A DNA stretch of 64,000 nt from Kingdonia uniflora (GCA_014058105.1 JACGCM010000846.1:186001-250000); one strand, 5' to 3'. Positions 34,981 through 46,679 are shown, numbered from the stretch's first letter. Translations and numbers: made by a program. The notes: a model not told the origin generated them from the sequence alone.

Positions 34981-35348
34981 AGGGTCGGGATCCGGGGACA
35001 ACAATTTTTAACAAATTTTTGACAACATTTTTTCAAAAATATATTTATAGGTTGAATCAAATCAAATCAATATATAGATATCTCCACAAAAAATGAAGTA
35101 TTTTGGATTCTTCATATTCCTCCGAAAATGAATTACAATTTTTGATAGATTGTCAGCCGTCCATTATGTCAAACCATATTTGATGGTCTTAAACCATTCG
35201 ACAAAACCTCTATTTTTGGTGAGGGTGATCTATATGTTAATTGAGATTATGCTCACAAAAATTTAAGTCTGGATTCAACCTCAAATGTGTGTTTAAATAT
35301 TTTTGTAAGAAATGTTGTCAAAAAATGTTGTTCCCAGATCCCGACCCT
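34981..35348. mobile_element. MITE with long terminal inverted repeats
   Basis: The left end AGGGTCGGGATCCGGGGACA is mirrored by a right end that reads, inverted, AGGGTCGGGATCTGGGAACA. The inverted similarity continues another 25 bases (TTTTTGACAACAT). Flanks are ACA on both sides, a possible 3-bp target-site duplication. At 368 bp with no coding sequence it fits a MITE. The superfamily is unassigned. Confidence 0.8.
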
Positions 35349-35734
35349 ACAGAAGTAAATAGTTAAGAACAAGCTATAAAAAAGGCGCAGAAGCTGAAAT
35401 TTCTCAAAAGAATAATGGCACGCATTGCTTATCAATTAACGAATACCAATATTGTAAGCATATACAACTTCAAGATAGAGAACTTACAAGTGCAACAAGG
35501 AAGCACCCGCTACACTTAGAACAATCAGATACAAATCGTGTACACTAGCACTTGTCAACACCCTAAGTCAATAGAATCAAATGCCTTGCTATTCAAACAG
35601 AAAACACTCCCACACCAGTCGTCAGAACAAAGAAAACATCTGCATTCAAGAAGAAAAAAAGGATTAAAAAAACAACATTTTAAGTAAATAACTTGTATTT
35701 TTCTATTCTTTCAAACTTTAGGTATTGTCTTTCA

Positions 35735-36380
35735 GCACAACTGCATTATTTAGTTGTATGCATAATGTGATTACTATGTTCACATATATAACAACTCCAT
35801 TGAAACACTCGGAGGAGTTACAACTGATATTAATCGTGAAGTTGAAAAAGAAATGAACTATATTACCTATTTGAACTTCATCAAAGGAGAGTACAAGTAT
35901 AAAACAAGATAACGACACTTCACTCTTAAACAAACGTGTCCGACACTATTTATAAGGCACTTCTCTATTTTCTGCTGTTTCCGACACCCCGTATCCATGT
36001 CGTTGTTACCTAGGTATAAAAGAATGATTATTTCTACTTTATAACACTTTGAGAGAGAAAGAGATTCGAGATTCAAAGGAGAGAAAGATAGTAATAATAG
36101 TTTCCATAATTGTTGAGAATACTAGTAGACCGCAACGCGGTGTGACCGAGTGCTAATCCTTTAAAATTGAAGTATTTTGCCATTTTATTTATCAAAAAAA
36201 GAAGAAGAGTATTTTGTCATTCAACAACACTGCAGTATTTAATCATTCGATTAAAACATTTAGAAGAGTCACCGAATACAATTGGAATTAATCATGGAAA
36301 TAAGAAAGAAATGAACTCTATTACATTTTTTAACTTCGTCGAAGGAGAGTATGAGATATATAAGAAAAATATTCCTTATA
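35735..36380. repeat. Two degenerate direct repeats downstream of GCP3
   Basis: About 35745-35910 and 36220-36370 share AAAGAAATGAACT(A/C)TATTAC and AACTTC(A/G)TC(A/G)AAGGAGAGTA among other blocks in the same order. Between them at 36120 is ACTAGTAGACCGCAACGCGG. No coding function is visible. Confidence 0.6.
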
Positions 36381-36644
36381 ACATGATGAGAGAGAATTTG
36401 AAATACGGGAGAGGGTAACTTTAATTAGCTAATAATGTACATGCAAGGAAGGTCTAAGTGGAAACTTACCAGTATCTAAAGTCAATTAATGAACAAGAAC
36501 CGATTGGGAGCTCTAAGGCAGTCCCCCTCATTACTGCAAGTAATGTGATAGGCACCAATTGATAAATGAAGGACATTCTGATGGACACACCTTGTGCTAT
36601 AGAAACACTCTCCTGATACTCAAATTGATTTGGAGCCAGGTCCA

Positions 36645-39600
36645 TTACTTGTTAAGCCGAAGCCGACTATAAAATTCCGTGAAGTCTAGCCGGAAAAGGA
36701 GGAATTTCAAATCAACATGTTGCTGCAGTGGCAGTTGAGCAATAAACCCTTCGAGTGATGATGAGTACTCCTTTGCAATTGCATTCAAATCATTTCCCAT
36801 GTTCTGAAGTAACTCTCCGGCACGTTGTGTTAGGGCTTTCCTACCAACCCAGGTCTTTGACTTGGTCTTACCTCGAGAGGACAAAGAAGGTTGTGCTGCC
36901 CTGCAGAATCAGAAAAATAAAGCTCACATAATCAGAGAAGAAATAACCAAAATAAAGTCCTACAAAAAATTCTCTAATGTCTAAGTCTTTTTATGCTAAT
37001 AACCCCTCTATATTAAGACTAAGACCTGGTCCCTATAGTACTAATCCTTCCTATATTAAACTCTTTTACACTTTTTGGGTGGTCCAAAGGGCATTAACTC
37101 GTAGAGGTTTTACTGCATTACATATTTACCAACCAAAAGATAATTGTAGCCACAATATTTGAGATACAGCTTATTAGTCGTATTAATGCTCATGAGTCAT
37201 GTAACCAAGAAGTAGTGAACATTAATATGACTATAAGGTATTTGTTGGTTTTGAGAAAACACAAAATTACAAAGATATAAGGGTCAGGATCCGGGGACAA
37301 TTTTGACAACTATTCCTTCAACTTTTTGTATTAAAACACCTTTATAGAATGAATAAAGACTTGAATCTTTGTGAGGATAATCTCTTTAACATAAAGATCA
37401 TCCTCACAAAAGATAAGCTCTTTCTAAATGTCTCGAGAACATCAAATGTGGTTTGACAAAATGGTGGAAAAAAAATCGTACGAATTTCACAATCATTTTT
37501 GGAGGTCTTGAAGATTCATAAAATTTTGATTTTAGTAAGGATGATCTCTATGTTGATTAATCCCAATACACTTCCACGGTCGTTTTGAATATAAATCAAT
37601 TTGAAGAATCGAAATATTGTCCACCCGTTAGTTGGCTGCTACCGCAATTCTGGAGAGTTCCAGAGAATCTTTTGCAAGGTAGATAACTAAGTGTAAAATT
37701 CTCCTCCAATGACAAATAACCGCATAAAATCAGAAAAAAATGTACCTTTGTAACTCATGCACACCTTCATATAACCGGTCTGCGTGAGTTCGAAATTTCA
37801 GTATAAGGTCAAACAAGGCAAAAAGTGCCTTGCTAAGGATTTGGGATCGTTCACCTAGAAGTGATTTCTCCAAAATTGAATGGAGATACTTTTCGTGTGC
37901 TGCAAGTAGGTCATCTAAATCTTTTGCAGCTTCCATTTCATCCACAAAATCAGCCCATGAAACTTCCAACACTTCAAACATGATATAATATTGCAAGTTA
38001 GTAACAAAATGGTTCATTTCATTCCAAAGAACTTGGCACCGACGCAACGTTGAAATAAACTGCAACTTAACAACACCTTCCTGCTTTGTCAAAAAGTGGG
38101 ACGTGATTCGATTTGGTTTCATTGTTTTCCACACTCCAATTAGGGCATGTTCAACACGTCTAAGCTTCCAAAGGAAGTTAAAAATTCTAAGATACCTTCC
38201 CATGACCGACTCCGTAAAGACTGTATTTAACGGCACTCTTGAATCGTAGTCCAATGAGAATACATCCCAGCCTCTATCTCCAGTACCATGTGGCATCATT
38301 TTGACCCTCAATCTGTCTAACATGTCCGAGTCATCATACTGAGCATTTGATGATCTAATTGAGCTTTCTAGCAAACCAGCTAGCTTAAACGAGCTGATGG
38401 TGTTAGCTGGCTCTGAAAGTTCTTGACCGACATTATCCATTAAATATTGGACAAAATCACCTTGTCCAAGGAGTAGATAACGCTTAATTGCTAGACAATG
38501 ATCTTTAAACTTATACCTATCATACATAACGTCTATCAAATGTTTATCTATTCTCTTTGCTGCTTCAACAACCAAAGCTTCAAGTGCATCAGTCTCACCA
38601 TACCCAAGTCCACCCCTCCTAGTCGTAGTCCCCACAGCAGCTGCGGCTTCTAAAGCAGCGTCAGCCCAACCTTGATCCTCACAGCAAACTCTAAGAAAAT
38701 TTATAGACTTTCCCGTTCTTAAGATACGTTGAGCAAGAGACTGGGAGATAAAAGAGGGGAGCATCCCATCGTGAAGTCGATACCCTTCTCTCCATAAAGA
38801 TTCGGCCTTCACAGGTTGACCTAAAACAAAAAACTCTGCAAAAATATCATCCAACTCACCTTCCAAAACCCAACTTCTAACCATTTCAAAAAGTGGAGAG
38901 CAAATCCGTCGAAGAAGACGCCTCATAAATTCTTGCACCAATGGGTCACCATGTTGGGCATGTACATGGATCGCCCCAGCCATTTCACCACCCCGTAAAA
39001 CCTTGCAACTGTCAACAAGAACAGCCATTAGTCTCATCTTCGCCATTGGCTCTGCAAACCAAACCGACAATCTCCTCAAACTAAGATAATTTCCTGAATG
39101 AACCTTCTCAGAAACCAAAGGTATCGGATTAATTGACTGCGCCTCGAGAACAGCCAACAATTTATAGTACTCTGAAAGCTCGTCTTGCAATGCTGCACAA
39201 AACGCCTGTCCAATTGTTCCAACGTCCTTGGACGGAAACTGATCCATGCTCTCAGAAATATACCCCTTAACCTTTCTAAACAACCACCCTAACTCGCAAA
39301 GTTTCCGAACCATAATTCTTGTCGCCCTCGTCACTTTAATCGATTCCCCCAACACATACCCATCCAAAACCTTATCAAACTTAACGTACTTTCCGTCAAT
39401 TCCTTGACACGCATACAAAACATCCCTAACTAAAACCCCTTCAAAAACCTCATTTTCCTCCTTCACCAAATTCACATACTCACTAATTGCACTCTCTCTA
39501 ACATTAAGGATTTTAGAAACCAACAAAACCCCACCCCCACCATTACCCCTACTCTTATAATCTAGGGTTTTCCTCAAATCCCCATTTTCATCACCAATCA

Positions 39601-40009
39601 ACAAATTAGGGAGACCCCCATTAACAGTAGAAGCGAAAAACCCCGAAGAAACCCTAGAATCAGATTTCTTCTCGTTTCGCCGATCTTCAGATACAACTTT
39701 AAGCAAATAAATCACAGCCCATTTGTTTTTAATACTTCCTGGACCCGATTTCGACGAGAATTTGGTAAAAAGATCAGCAAAATTCAAAGCATCAGATGAC
39801 TTACCTTCGTTTACAAGTTGGCGTTTGATGGATTCAGCAATAGCGGAGTCGTCAATTGAGATCGAAGGGGTCATTCGACTGCTTAAGATACGCATGGCAT
39901 ACTTAAGTGATTGGTTAGAGTTGGATTTTGTGTTTGAGTGAGGAGGGAGTAAACGAAGGACAAGCTCCTTTACTAGATCTATGATGGTTTGTTGATCTGA
40001 GACCTCCAT
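36645..40009 (-). CDS. GCP3: Gamma-tubulin complex component 3 (GCP3/Spc98 homologue)
   Basis: Two coding exons, 40009-37746 and 36900-36645, join in phase at GT/AG sites (AAAG|GTACAT and CTGCAG|GGCAGC) to give 839 residues, close to known plant GCP3 lengths. GCP3 pairs with GCP2 in the gamma-tubulin small complex that nucleates microtubules at the nuclear surface, cortex and spindle. The plant-specific N-terminus (QQTIIDLVKELVLRLL, then YAMRILSSRMTPS and KSSDALNFADLFTKF) is followed by the GCP N-terminal grip domain from about residue 190 (EVFEGVLVRDVLYACQGI) and the C-terminal gamma-tubulin-binding half. The protein ends with LLFRLDFTEFYSRLRLNK, the usual plant GCP3 tail. The frame is intact. 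The 845-bp intron carries a MITE-like insertion. Identification is from remembered family sequence features and should be firm. Confidence 0.95.
37280..37640. mobile_element. GCP3: MITE-like element in the GCP3 intron
   Basis: AGGGTCAGGATCCGGGGACA followed by ATTTTGACAAC matches the end of the MITE at 34981-35348 with one change. The other end is decayed: only ATTGTCCACCCG near 37617 hints at the inverted repeat. Internal blocks (TGGTTTGACAAAATGG, GATGATCTCTATGTTGATTA) resemble internal blocks of the other copy. The right boundary is approximate. Confidence 0.6.
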
Positions 40010-40060
40010 TAGAGAAAGAGGAGAAGATGGAGTTGATGATGATGGGTTAGTTGCAGGGTA

Positions 40061-40099
40061 TTAGTAAGAGAAAGAGAGAGAGTGAGATTGAAGCTCCAT
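40061..40099 (-). promoter_or_regulatory. GCP3: Upstream ORF in the GCP3 leader
   Basis: An ATG at 40099-40097 opens 12 codons (MELQSHSLSFSY) and a stop 51 bases before the GCP3 ATG. It would be in the mRNA if transcription starts upstream of it. The start site itself is not visible. Confidence 0.5.
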
Positions 40100-40102
40100 T
40101 GA

Positions 40103-40110
<8 letters not shown>

Positions 40111-40139
<29 letters not shown>
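40111..40139. repeat. (GA)n microsatellite in the GCP3 5' region
   Basis: An uninterrupted GA run of about 14 units, preceded by a short TG run, reads as (CT)n on the gene's strand. It is a common composition for plant leaders and core promoters. Confidence 0.9.
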
Positions 40140-40142
<3 letters not shown>

Positions 40143-40690
40143 TCTAGTGAGAGAGAGATTCTAAATTTGAAGGTTTGGGAGGTTTTTGATTTTAGGGGCG
40201 CGGAAGGTGACGAGCCTATCTTTCTTTTTCTGAAAATAAAAAATTCTGAAACTGTAATTTAGAAATTATTATCTTGAAAAAATAAATTACCAATAGGAAA
40301 TTCTTGAACGAATGATCAATTGGTTGAAGAAGTAACCACAAGATGTATTTATCGAGCCTATAAGTAATCGAATTTATTATAATTTTTCATTATTGTGGAT
40401 TTTAGTTGTAACGATCTGCACGAATTTTTTTTCTAAGAAAGTTTTCCACTTATTAATATTGTATGTTGTTGTTGATTATTACTTATTGCCACTTGATTAT
40501 AGAATAAATTTAGATTAAATTAGTGTTTTGTAATTGAAAAAGTTATTTAAAAACTTTTAAATCTAATTAGTTGACCTAATTATTCATAATCATTATAAAT
40601 TTTTTTATAATGATCTATTATAAACGTAACTCAAATTTTCATATCAAAAATCGACAAAGATCCCCAATAAATTTTTATGACTTTCTAAAA
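40140..40690. other. GCP3 upstream intergenic DNA
   Basis: AT-rich sequence with no coding pattern. It should include the GCP3 promoter, but no TATA box at a convincing distance could be chosen. Confidence 0.4.
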
Positions 40691-40699
40691 CTCATGCGG

Positions 40700-41189
40700 C
40701 TTTCTATTCTCACATGTAATAGCATATTTCCCAGATTCAACAAAGAGAAGCTAACGGAACTTAGTTGAAGACATTCCATCATTCGAGAAGATGCCACGCC
40801 TACGACCACAGTTTTTGACCTACTAAAAGTATCTGTTATGCTTAGTCAAATATAGTCGTTGGGAGATCCGCGAAGTTCGCCCACTACCCATCAAAATATG
40901 AAACTGTTTTTCTTTTTGTAAACTGCATGTATCTACTATAAATACAGGCAGAAAATGAGTTATTATGATCCGCAACTTTACTATTCAGTCATCATTACTT
41001 TCTTACCAAACAAATAATTGTAATAACTAGCAACTTATTGATTTTTTTACCAAAACCTTCCTCGGGGTCGTGGTTTTTCTCAGGCTTTACTGAGTTTCCA
41101 CGTAAAATATAGTATGTTTATATTTATTGTTGCATAATCCACACTAAAGTATTGGCGAAGATTATCCTCCCGAAAAACACGCCATTACA
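40700..41189 (+). repeat. Probable 5' LTR of a Ty3/gypsy element
   Basis: The sequence contains CTATAAATACAGG at 40937 (TATA-like) and the segment TCGTGGTTTTTCTCAGGC, then GTTTCCACGTAAAATA, which is typical of the R-U5 part of plant Tat-type gypsy LTRs. It ends TTACA just before a PBS-like site. The left boundary is not defined because no second LTR is present. Confidence 0.6.
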
Positions 41190-41190
41190 A

Positions 41191-41212
41191 TTGGTGTCAT
41201 ATGTGGGAAATA
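41191..41212 (+). promoter_or_regulatory. Degenerate primer-binding site
   Basis: TTGGTGTCATATGTGGGAA resembles the plant gypsy PBS form TTGGCGCCGTCTGTGGGAA with three to four changes, two bases after the inferred LTR end. Confidence 0.6.
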
Positions 41213-41559
41213 CTACACTTTTTCTTTATCACCTGTGATCTAAAATAGTCTGATGACAAACATAAATCTCCGAAGTACCTCCAGTACACTGAGGAACCAC
41301 GAGATCAACCCAATACCCAAAAAAAGTCGATATACACAGTGTCATGATCAAACTTTAGAAGCAAATAGAGTCTGACCGAGTCCAAAGGCTTGAAGATCAG
41401 CGAATCCACGCCCAAGCTCTTCAAGTTGAAAGAGACGAAAGAAGAAAAACCTTGGACCAACAGAGTCGGACACATTAAAAAGAAATAAAACATTTACGAA
41501 GATATCAAAACCAACTCACTGGCCGTCAAACGTCACATCCCCAAGCCCAGAGTGAACAT

Positions 41560-42930
41560 CGCTTCATGGCTACTCAAAGAGAAAATTAGCCGAGAGAGGA
41601 ACGAGTTCAAACTTCTCAATCCAAATCGAGGAATCTAAACAGAGTTTCTCAACATTTTGGATTCACATCCTCATCATCGACAACTCTGGGAAGTCGACGT
41701 ACGCGCCACCAAACTCTCTTACCATCGGTAAGACGACCAATTAGAGACAGGTTAGGACCTGAGGGACAAGGTGACTTTGATCCTCAAGTTGTAGCCGCAC
41801 CAAATGTTCAACAATAATTTATTACCTTAGATGACATGAATAATAGGATCCAAGCCATAAATTATGATATCCCAAGCCGAAATTCCATCCTCGATAAAAT
41901 TGAGACAGATCCCATCTCTCCTTACCTCGAAGTCATGCCTATTCCAGAAATTTTCCACATGCTGAAGTTTAATCAGTATGCAGGCCTCACTGATCCTCTC
42001 ACCCATGTCCGACAGTTCAAAGTTACAGTTGGATTGTACTCCAAACTTAAACACATGCTATGAAGATTATTTAACATGAGCCTAAAGGAAGAACCTCTCA
42101 GGTGGTTCCAAATTATCCCCAAAGGCTCTATCACTACGTTCAGCCAGTTGCAGCGCTTCTTCGAGTTGAACTATGCTCATACTAAGAAACGAGAGATAAC
42201 GGTGGATTTACTATTCTTTTTTGAGTAAGGAGCAAAATAAAATTTGGCAAGTTTCTACAAACATTTTCTGCAAGGCACATAAAAGTTTGGGAATTCAGAT
42301 CCTAAAATCGTAGTTCCAGCATTCACTTCCGTACTCCACATCGACTCCAAAGTTCAAGAAGAACTTACCCTGCATAAGCCCAAGACAGTAACAAAAATGA
42401 TCGATGTTGTTAAAAACTATATCGAATTGGAGTGATCGAAAAAGGATAAGATGAAAAGTTCCTCAGTCATCCACTCCAATGAAGCATTTTTGTCACAACC
42501 TCCAAAAATAGCTAATAATGGAACTCCTAAGCAGCGTGAAAGAAATACTAACAATATCAGGAAAAGAGACATAAAACTTGACAGATATCCCAGTCTTGCC
42601 TCATATGAAAACCACACTCTCCGCTTACAAACGATAAAGGGAGACGAATTGTATCGAGAAGCACAAGTTATTCCGGATGTACCCAATAAACCTTTGTGTC
42701 AGTATTACAATGTGCATAGCCACAAAACTGACAACTGTTATTCTCTGATACATATTTTTCATCACATTCTACTAGCTGGGCGACTTTACAATTATGTAGT
42801 TGATGTCCAAAAATTTCTCGAAGAAGAGACTAAAAGAAAAGAAGTTGAACAAGAGCAAGGACAAAACCAAGCTCGCCATCTTTACATGATCAAAATTAAT
42901 AAAAGGAAAAAGGAGCAAGCAAGACGATAG
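41560..42930 (+). pseudogene. Ty3/gypsy (Tat) gag remnant
   Basis: Blocks on the plus strand read DPLTHVRQFKVTVGLYS (about 41990-42045), EEPLRWFQIIPKGSITTFSQLQRFF (about 42090-42160) and, after 42450, a longer open stretch. That stretch ends with LCQYYNVHSHKTDNCYSL, the C-x2-Y/H...H...C knuckle-like motif of Tat gags, then LAGRLYNYV. Stops near 42061 and 42228 break the frame. Assignment is good; exact limits are not known. Confidence 0.75.
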
Positions 42931-43030
42931 AATTACATTTTGCTGCAAGATGACATCATCAGACAAGTTAGCAAAACTTCTCCCCAGCTTTAGCAAGGTT
43001 AAACGTCCGTACCATATATTTTTTAAAGAC

Positions 43031-43240
43031 TGTGACACCAGCCATGTCAAGTACCATCACGATACAGGAAGCGCAGTCTTTAAAAAGTAGGTCAAGATTA
43101 CCATAATTGTAATTGACACCAGCCATGTCAAGTACCTACTTTGAGCATGGTAATTGTAATTGTAATTGCACCAGCCATATATCTTGACAAGTACCATGCT
43201 CAAAGTAGGTCAAGATTACCTACACACACTTCTAGTTGAT
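43031..43240. repeat. Local scramble of direct and inverted repeats
   Basis: Within 210 bases CACCAGCCATGTCAAGTACC occurs twice plus a variant, GATACAGGAAGCGCAG twice (43071 and 43239) and AAGTAGGTCAAGATTACC twice. An 18-base inverted repeat, CCTACTTTGAGCATGGTA (43135-43152) with its complement at 43192-43209, flanks a run of TAATTG units. This is the pattern left by template switching or repeated slippage during synthesis. Confidence 0.85.
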
Positions 43241-43522
43241 ACAGGAAGCGCAGCATACATTCTGTTCAAAAGAGTTATTGACGTTCTAGGCCTCAAATAT
43301 TTAGTAAAAGCTTCGACAACCACCATCACAGGTTTTAACGGTTCCAAAGAATTTTCCACAGGAGAAATTACCTTGCCAGTTCAAGCGGGGTCGGAAACTA
43401 CTTTTGTCAAAATCGTGGTCATAGACGCTGAGTTCAAATATTTGGGAATCTTAGGTCGAAGTTGGCAGCATTCGATCAAGGCAGTACCTTCGACGTATTA
43501 TCTGGCCCCATGCGATTTTTAA
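43166..43522 (+). pseudogene. Ty3/gypsy aspartic protease remnant
   Basis: Open for about 118 codons, reading LHTLLVDTGSAAYILF (the DTGSA active-site motif) and later KYLGILGRSWQHSIKAVPST, which corresponds to the ILGR..L segment of retropepsins. The domain itself is intact to the eye, but its upstream junction lies in a scrambled repeat and the downstream frame is broken. Its role in a live element is to cleave the polyprotein. Confidence 0.85.
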
Positions 43523-43674
43523 TAGATCACGGAGTCTAGGAAATAAAGGAAAACCAAGCAGTTGTACGTATGTGCGAAAATACCACTACCAACTCTCACA
43601 CGGTAAAACTTCTGAAAGCGTAGCAATTATAGTAGAAAGCGCCCCCCACGTTCGAGCAACATGATACTGAGGTA

Positions 43675-45000
43675 GTGGATTCCATTAAACTCGATAGACC
43701 CAGACGAAATACCTTTATTGGCTCAAAACTGTCATCCAAAGAAAAAGAAACCATGATTCAACTCCTGAAGAAAAATATCGGCATCTTTGTATGGTTATTT
43801 CAAGAGATACCCGACATTGATCCCACAATCGTATGCCATAATCTCAACCTCCTTCTAGACAGCAAAACAGTTGTGCAGAAGCATCAAAATTTATCCCCAC
43901 GCCTACGCGATGCCGTAAATGAAGAAATTGATAAACTCCTTCGTGTAAGTTTTATTTGAGAAGCAAAATATCCCAAATAGGTTTCTAACATAGTGGTTGT
44001 CCCCAAGAAGAATAGGAAAATCAGAGTCTGTGTCAATTTTACAGATTCCAACAAGTTCACACTGAAAAATAACTTTCTTCTCCCACTGATCCCACAACTT
44101 CTCGCTCTATAGCAGGGCACAAACTTTTCTCAATGATAGATGCAACCTCCAGTTACAATCAGGTTCCTCTCGTCAAAGAAGACTAAGAAAAAACAACATT
44201 TAGAATAGAAAAATGTATCTACTGTTATACAGTAATACCTTTTGGATTAAAAAAATGCAGGAACTACCTATCAATAACTTGTCACTAAAATGTTCAAAGA
44301 TCATTTAGGCAAAATCATGGAGGTATACACCGATAATATGATCTGAAAGAGTTTAAAGTTAGACGATCATTGCAACAACCTACAAACCATTTTCAATATC
44401 CTTCGTACCTACCAGATGAAACTCAGCCTAGAAAAATACCAATTCGGTATCGCATCGGGTAAATTTATGGGACACCTGGTTAGTAAGAGAGGAATCAAAA
44501 TTGATACTGTACAAATCAAAGCACTTATGGCCAAACCATCTCCTCATACCAAAAAAGATGTACAAAAACTTGCTGGTAAGATTACAGCTCTTCACACGTT
44601 CATCTCCAAGTCATCTGATCGATGCAAACTCCTTTACCTCCTTCTTCATGAAAATCCAACTCCACTGTCCAAAAAATAGCCTAAGGAAATTATTTAGACC
44701 CCTGACTATGAATTGGCTTTCCAAGATCTTAAAAGATACTTAGTGCGTCCTCTTATAATGAGTACTCCTGTTGATGGTAAAACGCTAATAATATACTTAT
44801 CAACTACCGATGATTCCATCAGTTCTATCCTTATTCGAGAAGACGATGGTGTAGAAAAACCAATCTACTTCATCAACAAAACTCTCATGTCTATTGAGAA
44901 AAGATATACAATAACTGAAAAGCAACTTCTCGCCTTGGTATACAGCTCTCAGAAACATTGACCCTATTTCCAACCTTATCCCATCAAAGTCATTACCAAG
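43675..45000 (+). pseudogene. Ty3/gypsy reverse transcriptase and first RNase H remnant
   Basis: Ahead of the RT fingers, LRDAVNEEIDKLLRV (43900) and NIVVVPKKNRKIRVCVNF (43988) mark the start. The catalytic box near 44330 reads VYTDNM, where YVDDM is usual, so a catalytic Asp is lost. KLSLEKYQFGIASGKFMGHLVS (44416) and the KKDVQKLAGKITAL block (44550) follow. RNase H reads EKPIYFINKTL and EKRYTITEKQLLALVYSSQK (44850-44960). Stops at several points confirm decay. Confidence 0.88.
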
Positions 45001-45059
45001 TTCCCCCTCAAACTCGTCCTTTCCAAAAAAGAAAAATCTTGTAGAGTTCAGCAATGGTC

Positions 45060-45650
45060 TGTATTCCTCGACGAATATGACATATCCTTTGAACCTCAGA
45101 TATCGATCAAAGAAAAAGCAGTAGCTGATTTTCTAGCTAATTTTCCTGTTGAAACCCCCGAATGGGAAGAACTTGAAGATGTACTAACTGGTGACTCAAT
45201 AGTAGAACCAGACGCATGGTCACATAGCATAGGATGGAGACTCTTTACTGATGGATCTGCTGGACCATGAGGATCGGGAATCGACATCGTTCTTGTTGCA
45301 CCATCTAACCATCGAATTGAAAAAGTAATCAAACTCAAGTTTTATGTGGCCAACAATGAAACAGAGTATGAAACTATCTTACATGGACTAGATCTCGCTA
45401 TAACCCTTGAAGCAGAAGAAATAATTACCTACGTCGATTCTTTACTCGTTGCCAACCATTATAGCAAAACATTCAAAACATTAGGCAAGATGGTCGAGTA
45501 TGCAGCTCTGGTCGATTGGAGAAGACCGTTCTATGCATACCTTAATTCCAACATCCTCCCAAGTAATAAGGAAGAAGCCCGGTCACTCTTGGCAAAATGT
45601 ACTCGATTCACAGTTTAAAATAAAATCTTATATCGCATAACGGGAGGAGG
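45060..45650 (+). pseudogene. Second (archaeal-type) RNase H and start of integrase
   Basis: RLFTDGSAGP (45240), NNETEYETILHGLDLAI (45352) and YVDSLLVANHY (45430) carry the D-E-D acidic residues of the extra RNase H found in the Tat clade. A stop lies between the first two blocks (near 45269). RSLLAKCTRFTV, a stop, then NKILYRITGGGP mark the pre-integrase segment, which is cut by the CACTA terminus. This domain supports the Tat assignment. Confidence 0.8.
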
Positions 45651-45654
45651 TCCA

Positions 45655-46070
45655 CACTACAACAAAAAGGTTAAAAAATGAGGGCAGTAGTCTGTTATTT
45701 TTACTTAAAAATGAGGGGAATTGCCGTCGCCGTTTGTTAGCCACTTTTTTTGTGTCGCTATTTGCCGCCGTTTTTTAAGGGATACGACTACTCATACCCA
45801 TTACTAAATTACGATAACATGAACCGTCATTTTTTCTCTAGTCATAACGACTAAATCAGTCTGTCGCATAAATATGACTATAGTATGCTATAGTTTTTTC
45901 CCCTCCAAAACCATGTTACTTAAAAAATTAGCGACGGAGTACACCCTCGATTATCTAACAACGTCAGCCACAACGGTCGCCAAAATATGACTAAGTGAAC
46001 TCGTCGTTTTTGTAGCTAACATTAAGATAGAGAAACGACGTTTGAAGCCGTCGTAAATATTATAAATAAT
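45655..46070 (+). mobile_element. Left terminus of a CACTA (En/Spm) DNA transposon
   Basis: CACTACAACAAAAAGG begins exactly where the gypsy integrase stops. It is the standard plant CACTA terminal inverted repeat. The next 400 bases are a subterminal region of recurring short motifs in both orientations (GCCGTCG, CGACGG, CGTCGTTT, GCGAC), as expected for transposase binding. CCA precedes it as a possible 3-bp target duplication. No matching right end was found in the window, so the element's extent is unknown. Confidence 0.8.
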
Positions 46071-46679
46071 TTTAAAAAAAATCTCAATTTTGATTCATTA
46101 CAAAAATATAATATTATACTAAAATAAAAAATTTCATTCATAAAAAAATATTAAATATCATTATTCAAAAAATATTAGCCATCATGATTTTATAAATTGT
46201 TTACAATTCATAAGATTATAATTAGTAATAAAACAACTTTCTCCATCCATAACCACAATCTCGGAGGTTAAGTCTTCTTTGAAGAGCTTGTTTCTCATGG
46301 AAAATAGAGACATTTTGTATTTGCATGCCCAAACTTTGAAATGACTTAGAAATCTTGGCATATCATATAATCTTGGAATATTAACTTATCAATCACCCTC
46401 GCCATCAATAGAGAACCTGGGATAAGTACAAACAAAATATGAGGAACTACAAACATAAAATGTGAATAATGTGAAAGGCAATTGATTTCAATAAATTTAG
46501 CAATGAGGGGCGTAAAGTTTAAGTTTGGTACCTGGTCAACTAATCATGTTCATGGAAAGCATTGAAGACTGGTGTTGTTCCATATAAGCAAAATCAATGA
46601 ATTAAGTATTAGTATTTTTTTTGTCCTAAAATAGACATGAAAGCAGAAAGAAACAAATACTATTAGAAGTGAAACTTAC

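Larger units (their letters stand above)
41191..45654 (+). mobile_element. Truncated Ty3/gypsy element of Tat type
   Basis: The plus strand carries gag, aspartic protease, RT, RNase H and then a second RNase H-like domain, in that order. The extra RNase H after the first is the mark of the Tat (Ogre/Retand-like) clade. The integrase has just begun when the sequence stops at a CACTA terminus at 45655, so the rest of pol and the 3' LTR are missing. Frames are broken at many places. This is a retrotransposon relic with no envelope-like gene visible. Confidence 0.85.

Noticed and set aside
41191..45654. Endogenous pararetrovirus origin for the RT/RNase H region
   Set aside because: Gag and protease layout, a second RNase H and an integrase start point to a Tat-type gypsy retrotransposon. 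No movement-protein or coat-protein motif is visible.
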